Assembly: GCA_913041325.1 (NCBI GenBank)
Contig: CAJWHU010000056.1
Span: 1-8,780, forward strand
DNA length: 8,780 nt
Direction of reading: 5' to 3'
From: an uncultured Fidelibacterota bacterium
GTDB lineage: Bacteria; Marinisomatota; Marinisomatia; Marinisomatales; UBA1611
Every line of letters begins with the position of its first letter. Within the stretch, counting starts at the first letter, position 1. Under the pieces are notes generated by a model. It did no database searches, was not told the DNA's origin, and worked only from the letters and a program-made list of their open reading frames with translations. The translations under genes were made by a program, and so were the position numbers. Positions 1-7,040 of this stretch are shown here, one piece after another.

Positions 1-549
1 TCATCAATAGAAAGAATTCATCCTTATCTGATCGAATTAAGTAAAGATTTTAATGTCATAATAAAATTACATGCTTTCAGCTGGGAGCAGAAAAAGTATC
101 ATTACCAAAGTACCCTTTTTCTGAACTTATCGCAAGGAAACAGTAATATATTTTTGCTTCAAAATAATGTCCATGACATTATCCCATATTATCTATTGTC
201 AGATATATTGGTTACTGATATTTCATCAACCATGTTTGAATATTTGCCTCTGGACAGACCAATAATTCAAGCTGAATGCTATTCATTAAAAATTAAGCAT
301 AGAATCTTGCAAAAGCGTTTCTGGAAAAAGATGGATCTAAAGAGGCAACAAGAAATTGATTTCGTATACAATATAAAGGACCCTGAAGATCTTTTAAACA
401 GGGTTTATTTTGCAATTGAAAATAGTGATGATATGTCTGCACTTAGAAAATCTGCTTGTGAGCATTACCTTTATAAAACTGATGGTTTAGCTTCATGTAG
501 ATTGGTTGATGCACTTGAGGATTATAATAATGAAGATAGGAATATTTAG
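1..549 (+). CDS. TagB/TagF-like CDP-glycerol glycerophosphotransferase family protein, 5'-truncated
   Basis: The reading frame is open from the first base of the window to a TAG stop, so only the C-terminal 182 residues are present and the true start lies upstream. An in-frame TTG at 154 is internal, because the family signature begins before it. Visible motifs are VIIKLHAF (visible residues 19-26), which matches the K-x-H-P segment of the family, and SDILVTDISSTMFEYL (67-82) followed by DRPII, which matches the nucleotide/phosphate-binding block of Glyphos_transf proteins (TagB, TagF). The tail YKTDGLASCRLVDAL also fits the family's C-terminus. Characterised members move glycerol-phosphate or related phospho-alcohols from a CDP carrier onto membrane-linked glycans at the cytoplasmic membrane. 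The exact substrate here is unknown. The gene overlaps the following glycosyltransferase by 20 bases, which implies an envelope-glycan operon. The family call is firm and the substrate is not. Confidence 0.82.
   Translation, partial: SSIERIHPYLIELSKDFNVIIKLHAFSWEQKKYHYQSTLFLNLSQGNSNIFLLQNNVHDIIPYYLLSDILVTDISSTMFEYLPLDRPIIQAECYSLKIKHRILQKRFWKKMDLKRQQEIDFVYNIKDPEDLLNRVYFAIENSDDMSALRKSACEHYLYKTDGLASCRLVDALEDYNNEDRNI
517..520 (+). promoter_or_regulatory. Shine-Dalgarno for the GT9 gene
   Basis: GAGG lies nine bases before the ATG at 530, inside the end of the preceding gene. It supports ATG 530, which begins MKIGIFSPNW, over the in-frame TTG at 506. The family motif should sit almost at the N-terminus, and the 530 start places it there. 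Confidence 0.6.
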
Positions 550-1510
550 TCCCAATTGGATTGGAGATGCTGTTCTAGCATTACCATTTATTCAGTTTAT
601 TAAACAGCAAAACTCAAGTTCAAAAATAATTATCATTTGCAAAGATTGGGTCTCGGGAATTTTTGAAAATAATCCATATGTGTCTGAAATAGTATCACTA
701 AATAATCAAAAACTAAATGGCTTTTGGAATACTTTTAAAACAGGTCGTGAATTAAGGCTTAAAAATTTAGATATTTTTTATACTCTTACTGACTCTTTGA
801 GGAGTGCATTCATTTTGAGACTTTCTAATGCACAACTCCGTATTGGTTATGATACCCAAATGCGTTCTTTCTTGTTGAATGGTGTAAAACCAAAACCGAT
901 TAGACCGATTCATCGATCAAGGAAATATTTGGATCTTATAAGCTCTTATGATTCGTCAACTATTTTACCCAGAATAAATTTATTAGATGAGGAAACGGAG
1001 TGGGGTGAAAAAGAACTGGCTAAGATTTGTAAGACTAAAGCTGTTGCCCTTTTACCATTTAGTATTGCTCAAAACAGAACGTTAGATAGATTGACCCTAA
1101 AAAACTGGATTCATAATACAAATAGGCAATACATTATTTTTGGATCAAATGCTGATACTAGTAAAGCTAATCAAATAATAGATTTTTGTAAAGGCACCTC
1201 AATCACCTCCTTATGTGGAAAATATTCATTGCGAGATTCAATAAGAATTTTATCTCATTGTGAATACGCCTTAGCCACAGATAGTGGCCTAGGGCACATT
1301 GCGGCAGCACTTGATCTTCCTACACTATCGTTTTTCGGAGCTGGTAATAGTCAAATCACCGCTCCAAGAGGTAAAAATGCAGATTTAATTGAACATTGCA
1401 GTCCTTGTAGAGGAACTAATTGTAAAAATAAACGAAAAACTCGATATTGCCTGAATGAAATTTCAAGTTCATTTATAGATTCTAGAGTTAAAAACATCAC
1501 AAAATCGTAA
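530..1510 (+). CDS. Glycosyltransferase family 9 (LPS heptosyltransferase-like, WaaF/WaaC type)
   Basis: This 326-residue protein has the usual length for GT9 enzymes, which transfer ADP-activated heptose to the lipid A-Kdo inner core at the inner face of the cytoplasmic membrane. The N-terminal SPNWIGDAVLALP (7-19) matches the acceptor-side motif, and D13 falls where the family's catalytic Asp lies. In the C-terminal donor domain ATDSGLGHIAAAL (249-261) followed by PTLSFFGAG is the classic GT9 nucleotide-sugar signature. A four-cysteine segment (C290, C293, C298, C307) with the form CSPCxxxxC...YCLNEI closes the protein, as in many WaaF-like members. The start is ATG 530, supported by GAGG upstream and by motif placement. 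The gene overlaps the TagB/F-like gene by 20 bases and is followed after 12 bases by the nucleotidyltransferase, so all three are probably co-transcribed. The acceptor sugar and whether the donor is heptose cannot be read from sequence alone. Confidence 0.88.
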   Translation: MKIGIFSPNWIGDAVLALPFIQFIKQQNSSSKIIIICKDWVSGIFENNPYVSEIVSLNNQKLNGFWNTFKTGRELRLKNLDIFYTLTDSLRSAFILRLSNAQLRIGYDTQMRSFLLNGVKPKPIRPIHRSRKYLDLISSYDSSTILPRINLLDEETEWGEKELAKICKTKAVALLPFSIAQNRTLDRLTLKNWIHNTNRQYIIFGSNADTSKANQIIDFCKGTSITSLCGKYSLRDSIRILSHCEYALATDSGLGHIAAALDLPTLSFFGAGNSQITAPRGKNADLIEHCSPCRGTNCKNKRKTRYCLNEISSSFIDSRVKNITKS

Positions 1511-1522
1511 ATTTGTAAATAT

Positions 1523-2257
1523 ATGAAAGCTCTTATCCTTGCCGCGGGTGTTTCGAGAAGGTTATATCCTCACACCTACGATATTCCTAAATGCTTATTA
1601 GAAGTGAATAATAAGCCAATCATACACTACCAATTAGAAGCATTAAAAGCCTTAAATGTAAAAGATATTATAATCGTTGTGGGATATCATAGAGAAATGC
1701 TAATTGAAAATATTAGGCATAATTTTCCGGATATGAATTTCCATTTTTTGATTAATCACCATTACTTTGAAACAAATACTGCTTTTTCAGTTTTTATCGC
1801 TAAGAATCATATTGACTCTGATCTTTTTCTTATGAACGCCGACGTAGTTTATCCTATAGGTTTGTTGTCAGATATTTTTAGCTCTCAATTTAAAAATATA
1901 CTGGCAGTCGATATTAAAGTTTGTGGTAAGGAAGAAGTTAAAGTCATCGATGGAGGGAGTGATAAAATTGTAGCTATTGGAAAAGATCTCATAGAAGATC
2001 AGTGTCTGGGCGAGTTCATTGGTGTTGCAAAGTTTTCCAAGAATTTCATAAGCCATTTTATGGTTTCATTGGAGGCTCTCATCAAAGCCGGTGGTAAAAA
2101 TGATTATTTTGAAGCGGCAATACAAGCTATTCTAAACAATGTTGAATTGAATTTTCTAGACATATCTAAATACCCATGCCTCGAAATAGATTTTATTGAA
2201 GATTTAAAAATAGCTGAAAAATTATTTAAAGGTAATCAAAGACTTGTCAAAGATTAA
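1523..2257 (+). CDS. LicC-like sugar-1-phosphate/phospho-alcohol nucleotidyltransferase
   Basis: This 244-residue single-domain protein has a nucleotidyltransferase fold. The N-terminal signature LAAGVSRRLYPHT...PKCLLEV (6-28) supplies the NTP-binding glycine-rich loop and the conserved Lys. NADVV (105-109) carries the metal-binding Asp (D107), GEFIGVAKF (163-171) is the conserved mid-domain block, and LEIDFIEDLKIAEKL (220-234) is the C-terminal block with acidic metal ligands. Size, the NHHYFETNTAFSV region and the C-terminal EID...D block resemble CTP:phosphocholine cytidylyltransferase LicC and related phospho-alcohol cytidylyltransferases more than long GlmU- or RmlA-type enzymes. Likely products are CDP-choline, CDP-inositol or a similar CDP-alcohol, but an NDP-sugar is possible. 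Its position downstream of a CDP-alcohol-using transferase family gene supports an activated phospho-alcohol. No clear Shine-Dalgarno precedes ATG 1523. The 3' end overlaps the next gene by 14 bases. Confidence 0.82.
   Translation: MKALILAAGVSRRLYPHTYDIPKCLLEVNNKPIIHYQLEALKALNVKDIIIVVGYHREMLIENIRHNFPDMNFHFLINHHYFETNTAFSVFIAKNHIDSDLFLMNADVVYPIGLLSDIFSSQFKNILAVDIKVCGKEEVKVIDGGSDKIVAIGKDLIEDQCLGEFIGVAKFSKNFISHFMVSLEALIKAGGKNDYFEAAIQAILNNVELNFLDISKYPCLEIDFIEDLKIAEKLFKGNQRLVKD
2228..2232 (+). promoter_or_regulatory. Possible Shine-Dalgarno for the TTG-started DUF1015 gene
   Basis: AAAGG sits 11 bases before TTG 2244, inside the end of the nucleotidyltransferase gene. It is weak but is the only purine-rich match near the TTG that gives the expected N-terminus. 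Confidence 0.4.
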
Positions 2258-3455
2258 ACCTTTCCGCGGTTATCTCCCTCCCAATGATTTGGCGAAGAAT
2301 GTTTCATGCCCGCCATATGATGTTTTAAGTTCTGATGAGGCTAGAGATATTGTCCGCAACAATGCCAAATCGTTTCTAAGAGTTATTAAGCCAGAAGTCG
2401 ATTTTGCTAATACTATAGTAGGCAACGATGAATTTGTACATCAAAGAGCACATCGTAACTTATCTGCATTCATTCGAGAAGGTCTTTTAATAAGGGATCA
2501 GGAGGAATGTTTTTACGTTTATAGCATTTCTAAGCGCAACCATGTCCAAACTGGTTTGGTCGCTGCAGTTTCCGTTGAGGAATATAATGATCAAAAAATA
2601 AAAAAACATGAACATACACGGCCAGAAAAAGAAGACGATAGGACGTTGCACATAAGTACTACTAGAGCGAATACAGGACCTGTCTTTTTAGTCTTTAAAA
2701 ATGATGGTAGTTTTCAAAGCCTAATATCCCGCCACACAAAGAAGAAGTCTGTAATATATTTTGAGGCTAGTGATGGTACTTCCCATTCGATAAAAAAAAT
2801 TGAGGACAAGAGTAGTATTAAAAATATCAAGAAATATTTTAAATCTGTTGATAATTTGTATATTGCAGATGGTCACCATAGAGCTGCTTCTGCATCAAGA
2901 TTTCAAAGAAGCCAAAACGGCAGTAGTGATAGCAATTACTTTCTTGGAACTTTATTTCCGCATGATGAAGTTCAAATTCTTAGTTACAACAGAGTAGTTA
3001 GAGGATTAGATGGGTTTCAAAATGATCTTTTTCTTAATAAAATAAAAAAGAATTTCTCAATAGTAAGGTCAAATAAAAAAAAGCCAATTGATAGGGGTAT
3101 TTTCATGATGTACCTTGATGGAAAATGGTTCACCCTAAAAGCAAAGGAAAAAATAAGAAATAATGACCCTGTGTTGGGTTTGGACGCTTCAATATTACAA
3201 AATTTTATTTTAGATCTAATTCTTGATATCAAAGACCCTAGGACTGACTCCAGGCTTGATTTTATTGGTGGTTCCAAAGGATTAAAAGAGTTAGAAAGAA
3301 GATGCGAAATGGATGCAGAAATAGCTTTTGCTCTTCACCCAGTAACTATCGATGATCTATTAAAAGTTTCAGATAATGGGAAGGTCATGCCACCAAAATC
3401 TACATGGTTTGAACCAAAATTAAGATCAGGATTGATTGTAAGAATGCTTGATTAG
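2244..3455 (+). CDS. DUF1015 family protein
   Basis: This 403-residue protein is near full length for DUF1015. The N-terminal KIKPFRGYLPP...VSCPPYDVLSSDEA (3-33) matches the family's opening PF...PPYDVL block. The central KKHEHTRPEKEDDR and the IADGHHRAASA segment are the hallmark motifs, with adjacent His residues that suggest phosphate or metal binding. The C-terminal SGLIVRML is also typical. The start is TTG 2244, because no ATG gives the conserved N-terminus and the Lys-Ile-Lys-Pro-Phe sequence lies right after it. The family has no agreed biochemical function that I can cite. From memory, homologues often lie beside serine-biosynthesis genes (serA/serC) in Bacteroidetes, but none is visible here. 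Instead the gene overlaps the LicC-like gene by 14 bases, implying translational coupling and possibly a role with phosphorylated small alcohols. No signal peptide or membrane segment is seen, so the protein is probably cytoplasmic. Confidence 0.88.
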   Translation: MSKIKPFRGYLPPNDLAKNVSCPPYDVLSSDEARDIVRNNAKSFLRVIKPEVDFANTIVGNDEFVHQRAHRNLSAFIREGLLIRDQEECFYVYSISKRNHVQTGLVAAVSVEEYNDQKIKKHEHTRPEKEDDRTLHISTTRANTGPVFLVFKNDGSFQSLISRHTKKKSVIYFEASDGTSHSIKKIEDKSSIKNIKKYFKSVDNLYIADGHHRAASASRFQRSQNGSSDSNYFLGTLFPHDEVQILSYNRVVRGLDGFQNDLFLNKIKKNFSIVRSNKKKPIDRGIFMMYLDGKWFTLKAKEKIRNNDPVLGLDASILQNFILDLILDIKDPRTDSRLDFIGGSKGLKELERRCEMDAEIAFALHPVTIDDLLKVSDNGKVMPPKSTWFEPKLRSGLIVRMLD

Positions 3456-3511
3456 AATTATGGTATCACTAAATTTAATTTTAATAAATTAATTGAGCGA
3501 AAGGATATAGA
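3456..3511 (+). promoter_or_regulatory. A+T-rich spacer with ribosome binding site, possible promoter of the citrate synthase gene
   Basis: This is the only gap longer than 12 bases between genes in the window. GAAAGGA at 3499-3505 is a good Shine-Dalgarno six bases before ATG 3512. The rest is almost pure A+T and contains a six-base inverted repeat (AATTTA 3472-3477, TAAATT 3485-3490). In such composition the repeat is weak evidence of structure. No convincing -35/-10 pair was identified. The promoter call rests on spacing and composition; the ribosome binding site is clearer. Confidence 0.4.
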
Positions 3512-4783
3512 ATGAACCTACTAAAAAATATTTTAAAAGATCGTATACCTTTGTTAAAAAAGGAGATTAAAGACCTTATCGATGAAAAAGGGCATCAAAA
3601 AATTGGAGATGTAACTATATCCCAGGCCTATTCAGGTATGCGAGGTGTCAAAGCATTCGTTTGTGATACATCCTCCGTTTCTGCAGATGAGGGATTAATT
3701 ATAAGGGGAATTCCACTAATGGAAATAACCCACATACTCCCTGAAGAGGTTTTTTTTCTGTTACTTACAGGCAAACTGCCGGATGAAAACGAATTAGCAG
3801 ATCTCAAAGAGGAATTTTCCCTCCATTTGGCTGTTCCAGATTATGTTTGGGACATTTTAAAGAATATGCCGGCTGATTCTCATCCAATGACAATGTTCAA
3901 TACAGGTATTCTTGCAATGCAAGGAGAAAGTATATTCAGGAAGAAATATGATATGGGCATGAAGAAAAGTGATTATTGGGAAGCAACGCTTGAGGATGGT
4001 GTAAGGTTGCTTGCTAAGTTACCTGCTCTTGGGGCAGGAGTTTATAGAATGAGGTTTAATAAAGGTGATAGAATAAACCCAGATGTAAATAAGGACTGGG
4101 CAGGTAATTTTGTACATATGATTGGACTGCCTGATAAGGATGGTAATTTTCATAGATTAATGCAACTTTATCTAATGTTACACTGTGACCATGAGGGAGG
4201 TAATGTAAGTGCTTTTGCATCCCACACAGTAGCATCAGCTCTCTCTGATCCATACTATTCTGTCTCGGCTGGTTTGAATGGTCTGGCAGGACCGCTCCAC
4301 GGTTTAGCTAACCAAGAGTGTCTGAAATTTGTTCTAAGTGTGAAGGAAAAATTTGGGGGAGTGCCAAATGAAGAGGACTTAAAGCAATATTGCTGGAATA
4401 GATTAGAAAGTGGTAGAGTTATACCGGGTTATGGTCATGCAGTATTAAGGTGTGCCGATCCTCGGTTCTCCGCCTTTATCAAATTTGGGCAACAAAACAT
4501 TAATCAAGACGATGTTTTTGGAATTGTAGATTTACTTTATAAAGTTGTCCCCGGTGTTCTAAAGGAACATGGCAAAGCAAAAAACCCGTGGCCAAATGTA
4601 GATGCCGCATCAGGCTCACTACTATATTATTACGGTTTAAAGGAATTTAATTTTTATACAGTCTTATTCAGCATATCACGAACGATGGGTATGATATCAC
4701 AAATGGTATGGGAGCGGGCTCTCGGGATTCCAATAACTAGACCTAAGTCCGTCACGACTAACTGGATCAAAACGAACTTTTAA
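3512..4783 (+). CDS. Citrate synthase, eukaryotic (mitochondrial-like) type
   Basis: This enzyme condenses acetyl-CoA and oxaloacetate to citrate in the TCA cycle in the cytoplasm. The 423-residue protein aligns by eye with pig-heart-type citrate synthase and not with the hexameric E. coli GltA type. Key blocks are DSHPMTMFN (122-130), HCDHEGGNVSAF (224-235), LNGLAGPLHGLANQE (255-269), GRVIPGYGHAVLR (301-313), KAKNPWPNVDAASG (355-368) and SISRTMG. By recalled pig numbering with a constant offset of 11, H263, H309 and D364 are the catalytic His-His-Asp. H227, R318, R390 and R410 match the oxaloacetate/citrate-binding residues. All are present, so the enzyme should be active. There is no mitochondrial-style presequence; the N-terminus is a short Lys-rich helix. 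It is preceded by a good ribosome binding site and followed after four bases by a secreted carboxypeptidase gene, an unexpected functional neighbour. Confidence 0.96.
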   Translation: MNLLKNILKDRIPLLKKEIKDLIDEKGHQKIGDVTISQAYSGMRGVKAFVCDTSSVSADEGLIIRGIPLMEITHILPEEVFFLLLTGKLPDENELADLKEEFSLHLAVPDYVWDILKNMPADSHPMTMFNTGILAMQGESIFRKKYDMGMKKSDYWEATLEDGVRLLAKLPALGAGVYRMRFNKGDRINPDVNKDWAGNFVHMIGLPDKDGNFHRLMQLYLMLHCDHEGGNVSAFASHTVASALSDPYYSVSAGLNGLAGPLHGLANQECLKFVLSVKEKFGGVPNEEDLKQYCWNRLESGRVIPGYGHAVLRCADPRFSAFIKFGQQNINQDDVFGIVDLLYKVVPGVLKEHGKAKNPWPNVDAASGSLLYYYGLKEFNFYTVLFSISRTMGMISQMVWERALGIPITRPKSVTTNWIKTNF

Positions 4784-4787
4784 TACA

Positions 4788-7040
4788 ATGGGATCCACTT
4801 CCAATTCATTTTTTAATTACATTCTCATAAGCTCTTTAACTTTTGGAACTGAGGTTTACCAATCTGTAAGAATTTTTGAACCAACCGCAGAAAAACTAAG
4901 TATTATTGGATCATCTGGTATTCCTCTAGACCATGTAAATTTTAAAAGAGGTGTTTTTATTGATTTAATTATGACAAAAACCGATAGGGGCGAGTTAATT
5001 AAAAAAGGCATTCAATCAACCATTTTAATCAACGACCTGACAAGTTACTATAAATCAAGGAACACTCCTTCCCGAAGCAGAAATTTCCCGCTTGGTAGTA
5101 TGCAGGGTAATTATACGTGGACTGAATTGAACAACCGCTTTGATGAGTTACACCTAAATTATCCTAACATAATATCTGAGCGTATTGTAATTGGTCAAAG
5201 TGTGGAGGGTAGAAATATTTGGGCCTTTAAGGTATCTGACAATCCTAACCAAGATGAAGATGAGCCTAAAGTTCTGTATACTGCGCTCACGCATGCAAGA
5301 GAGCCTGTAGGTATGATGAACTTATTTTATTTTGTACAAAAGCTAGCTGAAAGTTACGAATCTGATAGCGAATTGAGTTATATAATTGACAACAGAGAAA
5401 TGTGGTTTGTTCCCGTGGTTAACCCAGACGGTTACATCTTTAATGAGATTATTGAACCAGCCGGTGGTGGTATGCATAGAAAAAATAGATTAGAAACAAG
5501 TTGTGGTCAGGGGACAGGCAAAGGAGTTGATCTAAATAGAAATTTTGGTTTTGATTGGGGTCTAAACGATATCGGCTCTTCACCAGATCCTTGTGATGAT
5601 ACCTATAGAGGCGACATACAATTTTCTGAGCCAGAAACCCAAGCTATTCGTGATCTACAAGAGAATTATAATTTTAAAAACGTACTCCACTATCATACTT
5701 TCTCAAATTTATACATACATTCGTTTGGTAATGGCTCACTACCTGAGGAGCCAGACTTGTCAACAATTAGAAATATAGGAACAGAAATGTCAACCTATAA
5801 TGGATATACTGTTGGAAACGGACTATCTACTGTTGGATATAGTGTTAATGGTGATGCAGTTGACTGGTCTTATGGACAAAAAAACATTATTTCATACACT
5901 CCCGAAGTGGGTTCTTATCAACAAGGTTTTTGGCCATCTGAAAATGAAATATTAGAATTATGTTCCTTACAATTTTATCCTAACAAGATATTTGCGCTGG
6001 TTGCGGGGCAAGATATAATATTAGAGAGCTATCAGCTATCTGAAAGCGATATCATGCCTGGTAGTGAAATCAATCTAGATTTATCACTGAGAAATCGTGG
6101 ACTTGAAAACGTAAATGGTACCTTAATTGTTGAAGTAGATTCGCAAAATGACTACCTAAACATTGAACAAAGCAGCCAAGAAATTTCTAGCGGTATTCAA
6201 AGTCAAGAACTTCATCATTTAATAATTCCACTTACTATTGCTCCAAATGCGCCTTATGGCACTCGAATAGAATTTTCAATTAAAATCCTGGGGGAGAGTA
6301 TATACCAAAGAAGTTTTGTGGTCAATTTTTTGATAGGCAGCAGGCAGGAAATATTTTTTGATAATTTCGAAAATGGTACCTTGAATTGGTCTTTGAATGG
6401 AGACTGGGGTCTGTACCAAGAGGCTCAAACTGGTAATCACGTTATGACAGACAGTCCCGCGGGCCAATACCAGCCTGGTCAAGAAACTGTAGTCAGGTTA
6501 ATTCAAGATATTGACTTGAGTTACATAGATAATCCAATAATACAATACAAAGCTAAATGGGATATTGAGGACGGTTGGGATTTTGTGCGTTTCCAAACTC
6601 TCATTCAAGACGTTGGTTGGGTAACAACGGCTGGTATATACACTGAAAGTGGATCCGGACAACCTGCTCAGGCCTTTGGAGAGCAGGGCTACGATGGTAC
6701 TCAATCATCTTGGGTCACTGAGAACATTGACTTGGGGCAATTTGATTCAAATCTAATAGCCGGATTTCGTTTTATACAGACCTCAGATGATTATGAAGAA
6801 GGAGACGGGTTTATGTTTGATGATTTTTCTATTATGGGTTTTCCCTCTGGGATAGTAGGAGATTACAACACGGACTCTTTTGTTGACATCATTGATATAC
6901 TTGGTATTGTAGACTTATTTATTTTTGACTCAGAACCAAGCCAGAGGCAATTATTTTTTTGTGATTTAGATAGAAACGGTTCCATTAATATAATGGACTT
7001 GATGGCTCTAGTTGACATGGTAGTGGGAATCCTAGATTGA
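4788..7040 (+). CDS. Secreted M14 zinc carboxypeptidase with dockerin-like C-terminal repeats
   Basis: This 750-residue multidomain protein removes C-terminal residues from peptides, probably outside the cell. Residues 8-19 form a short hydrophobic core that may be a signal peptide, but the n-region has no Lys or Arg. Residues 21-105 look like a propeptide. The catalytic domain spans about 106-410. Zinc ligands are H169 and E172 (THARE) and H303 (LHYHTF). R231 and N250-R251 (DLNRNF) bind substrate, Y362 (DWSYGQ) and the catalytic Glu E373 (TPEVG) follow, so the active site is complete by analogy with carboxypeptidase A. Residues about 415-515 form a beta-rich CARDB/NEW3-like domain, and 520-685 a MAM/jelly-roll-like domain ending DGFMFDDFSI. 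Two EF-hand-type repeats end the protein. ATG 4788 is the only usable start: an in-frame stop lies at 4734 and no ATG, GTG or TTG lies between. No Shine-Dalgarno is seen, so coupling to the citrate synthase stop is likely. Confidence 0.93.
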   Translation: MGSTSNSFFNYILISSLTFGTEVYQSVRIFEPTAEKLSIIGSSGIPLDHVNFKRGVFIDLIMTKTDRGELIKKGIQSTILINDLTSYYKSRNTPSRSRNFPLGSMQGNYTWTELNNRFDELHLNYPNIISERIVIGQSVEGRNIWAFKVSDNPNQDEDEPKVLYTALTHAREPVGMMNLFYFVQKLAESYESDSELSYIIDNREMWFVPVVNPDGYIFNEIIEPAGGGMHRKNRLETSCGQGTGKGVDLNRNFGFDWGLNDIGSSPDPCDDTYRGDIQFSEPETQAIRDLQENYNFKNVLHYHTFSNLYIHSFGNGSLPEEPDLSTIRNIGTEMSTYNGYTVGNGLSTVGYSVNGDAVDWSYGQKNIISYTPEVGSYQQGFWPSENEILELCSLQFYPNKIFALVAGQDIILESYQLSESDIMPGSEINLDLSLRNRGLENVNGTLIVEVDSQNDYLNIEQSSQEISSGIQSQELHHLIIPLTIAPNAPYGTRIEFSIKILGESIYQRSFVVNFLIGSRQEIFFDNFENGTLNWSLNGDWGLYQEAQTGNHVMTDSPAGQYQPGQETVVRLIQDIDLSYIDNPIIQYKAKWDIEDGWDFVRFQTLIQDVGWVTTAGIYTESGSGQPAQAFGEQGYDGTQSSWVTENIDLGQFDSNLIAGFRFIQTSDDYEEGDGFMFDDFSIMGFPSGIVGDYNTDSFVDIIDILGIVDLFIFDSEPSQRQLFFCDLDRNGSINIMDLMALVDMVVGILD
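6858..7037 (+). repeat. Paired dockerin-like calcium-binding repeats encoded at the carboxypeptidase C-terminus
   Basis: Two EF-hand-like units at residues 692-711 and 726-747 share the pattern D-x-N/D-x-D/N-x-x-x-N/D-x-x-D. Unit 1 has D692, N694, D696, D700 and D703, with Ser in place of the usual Gly at position 6. Unit 2 has D726, D728, N730, G731, N734 and D737. Each is followed by a hydrophobic helix (ILGIVDLFIF; LMALVDMVVG). This matches type I dockerin architecture, although no cohesin partner is encoded in the window. Confidence 0.75.
7025..7028 (+). promoter_or_regulatory. Possible Shine-Dalgarno for the TTG-started S8 protease gene
   Basis: GGGA lies eight bases before TTG 7037, within the last codons of the carboxypeptidase gene. 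Together with the TTGA stop/start overlap it supports the TTG start. Confidence 0.4.

Noticed and set aside
506..529. Longer GT9 gene from TTG 506
   Set aside because: The added eight residues (MMHLRIII) precede the usual MKI start, and the GAGG at 517-520 is well spaced for ATG 530.
154..549. Separate 131-residue gene starting at TTG 154
   Set aside because: The frame is open to position 1 and family motifs (VIIKLHAF) lie upstream of 154, so this is the end of a longer gene cut by the window edge.
1868..2056. Minus-strand 62-residue reading frame within the nucleotidyltransferase gene
   Set aside because: It lies opposite a strongly supported gene and has no recognisable motif or ribosome binding site.
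3017..3277. Minus-strand 86-residue reading frame with hydrophobic tail
   Set aside because: It is antisense to the conserved DUF1015 gene; its Phe/Ile-rich content is explained by the Lys-rich A+T-rich sense strand.
3472..3490. A+T-only inverted repeat before citrate synthase as an operator or terminator
   Set aside because: A six-base palindrome of only A and T is expected by chance in such sequence and lacks any G-C pair to stabilise a hairpin.
6276..6704. Two minus-strand 68-residue reading frames within the carboxypeptidase tail
   Set aside because: They are shadows of the jelly-roll-like domain coding region, with no motif and no sensible gene context.
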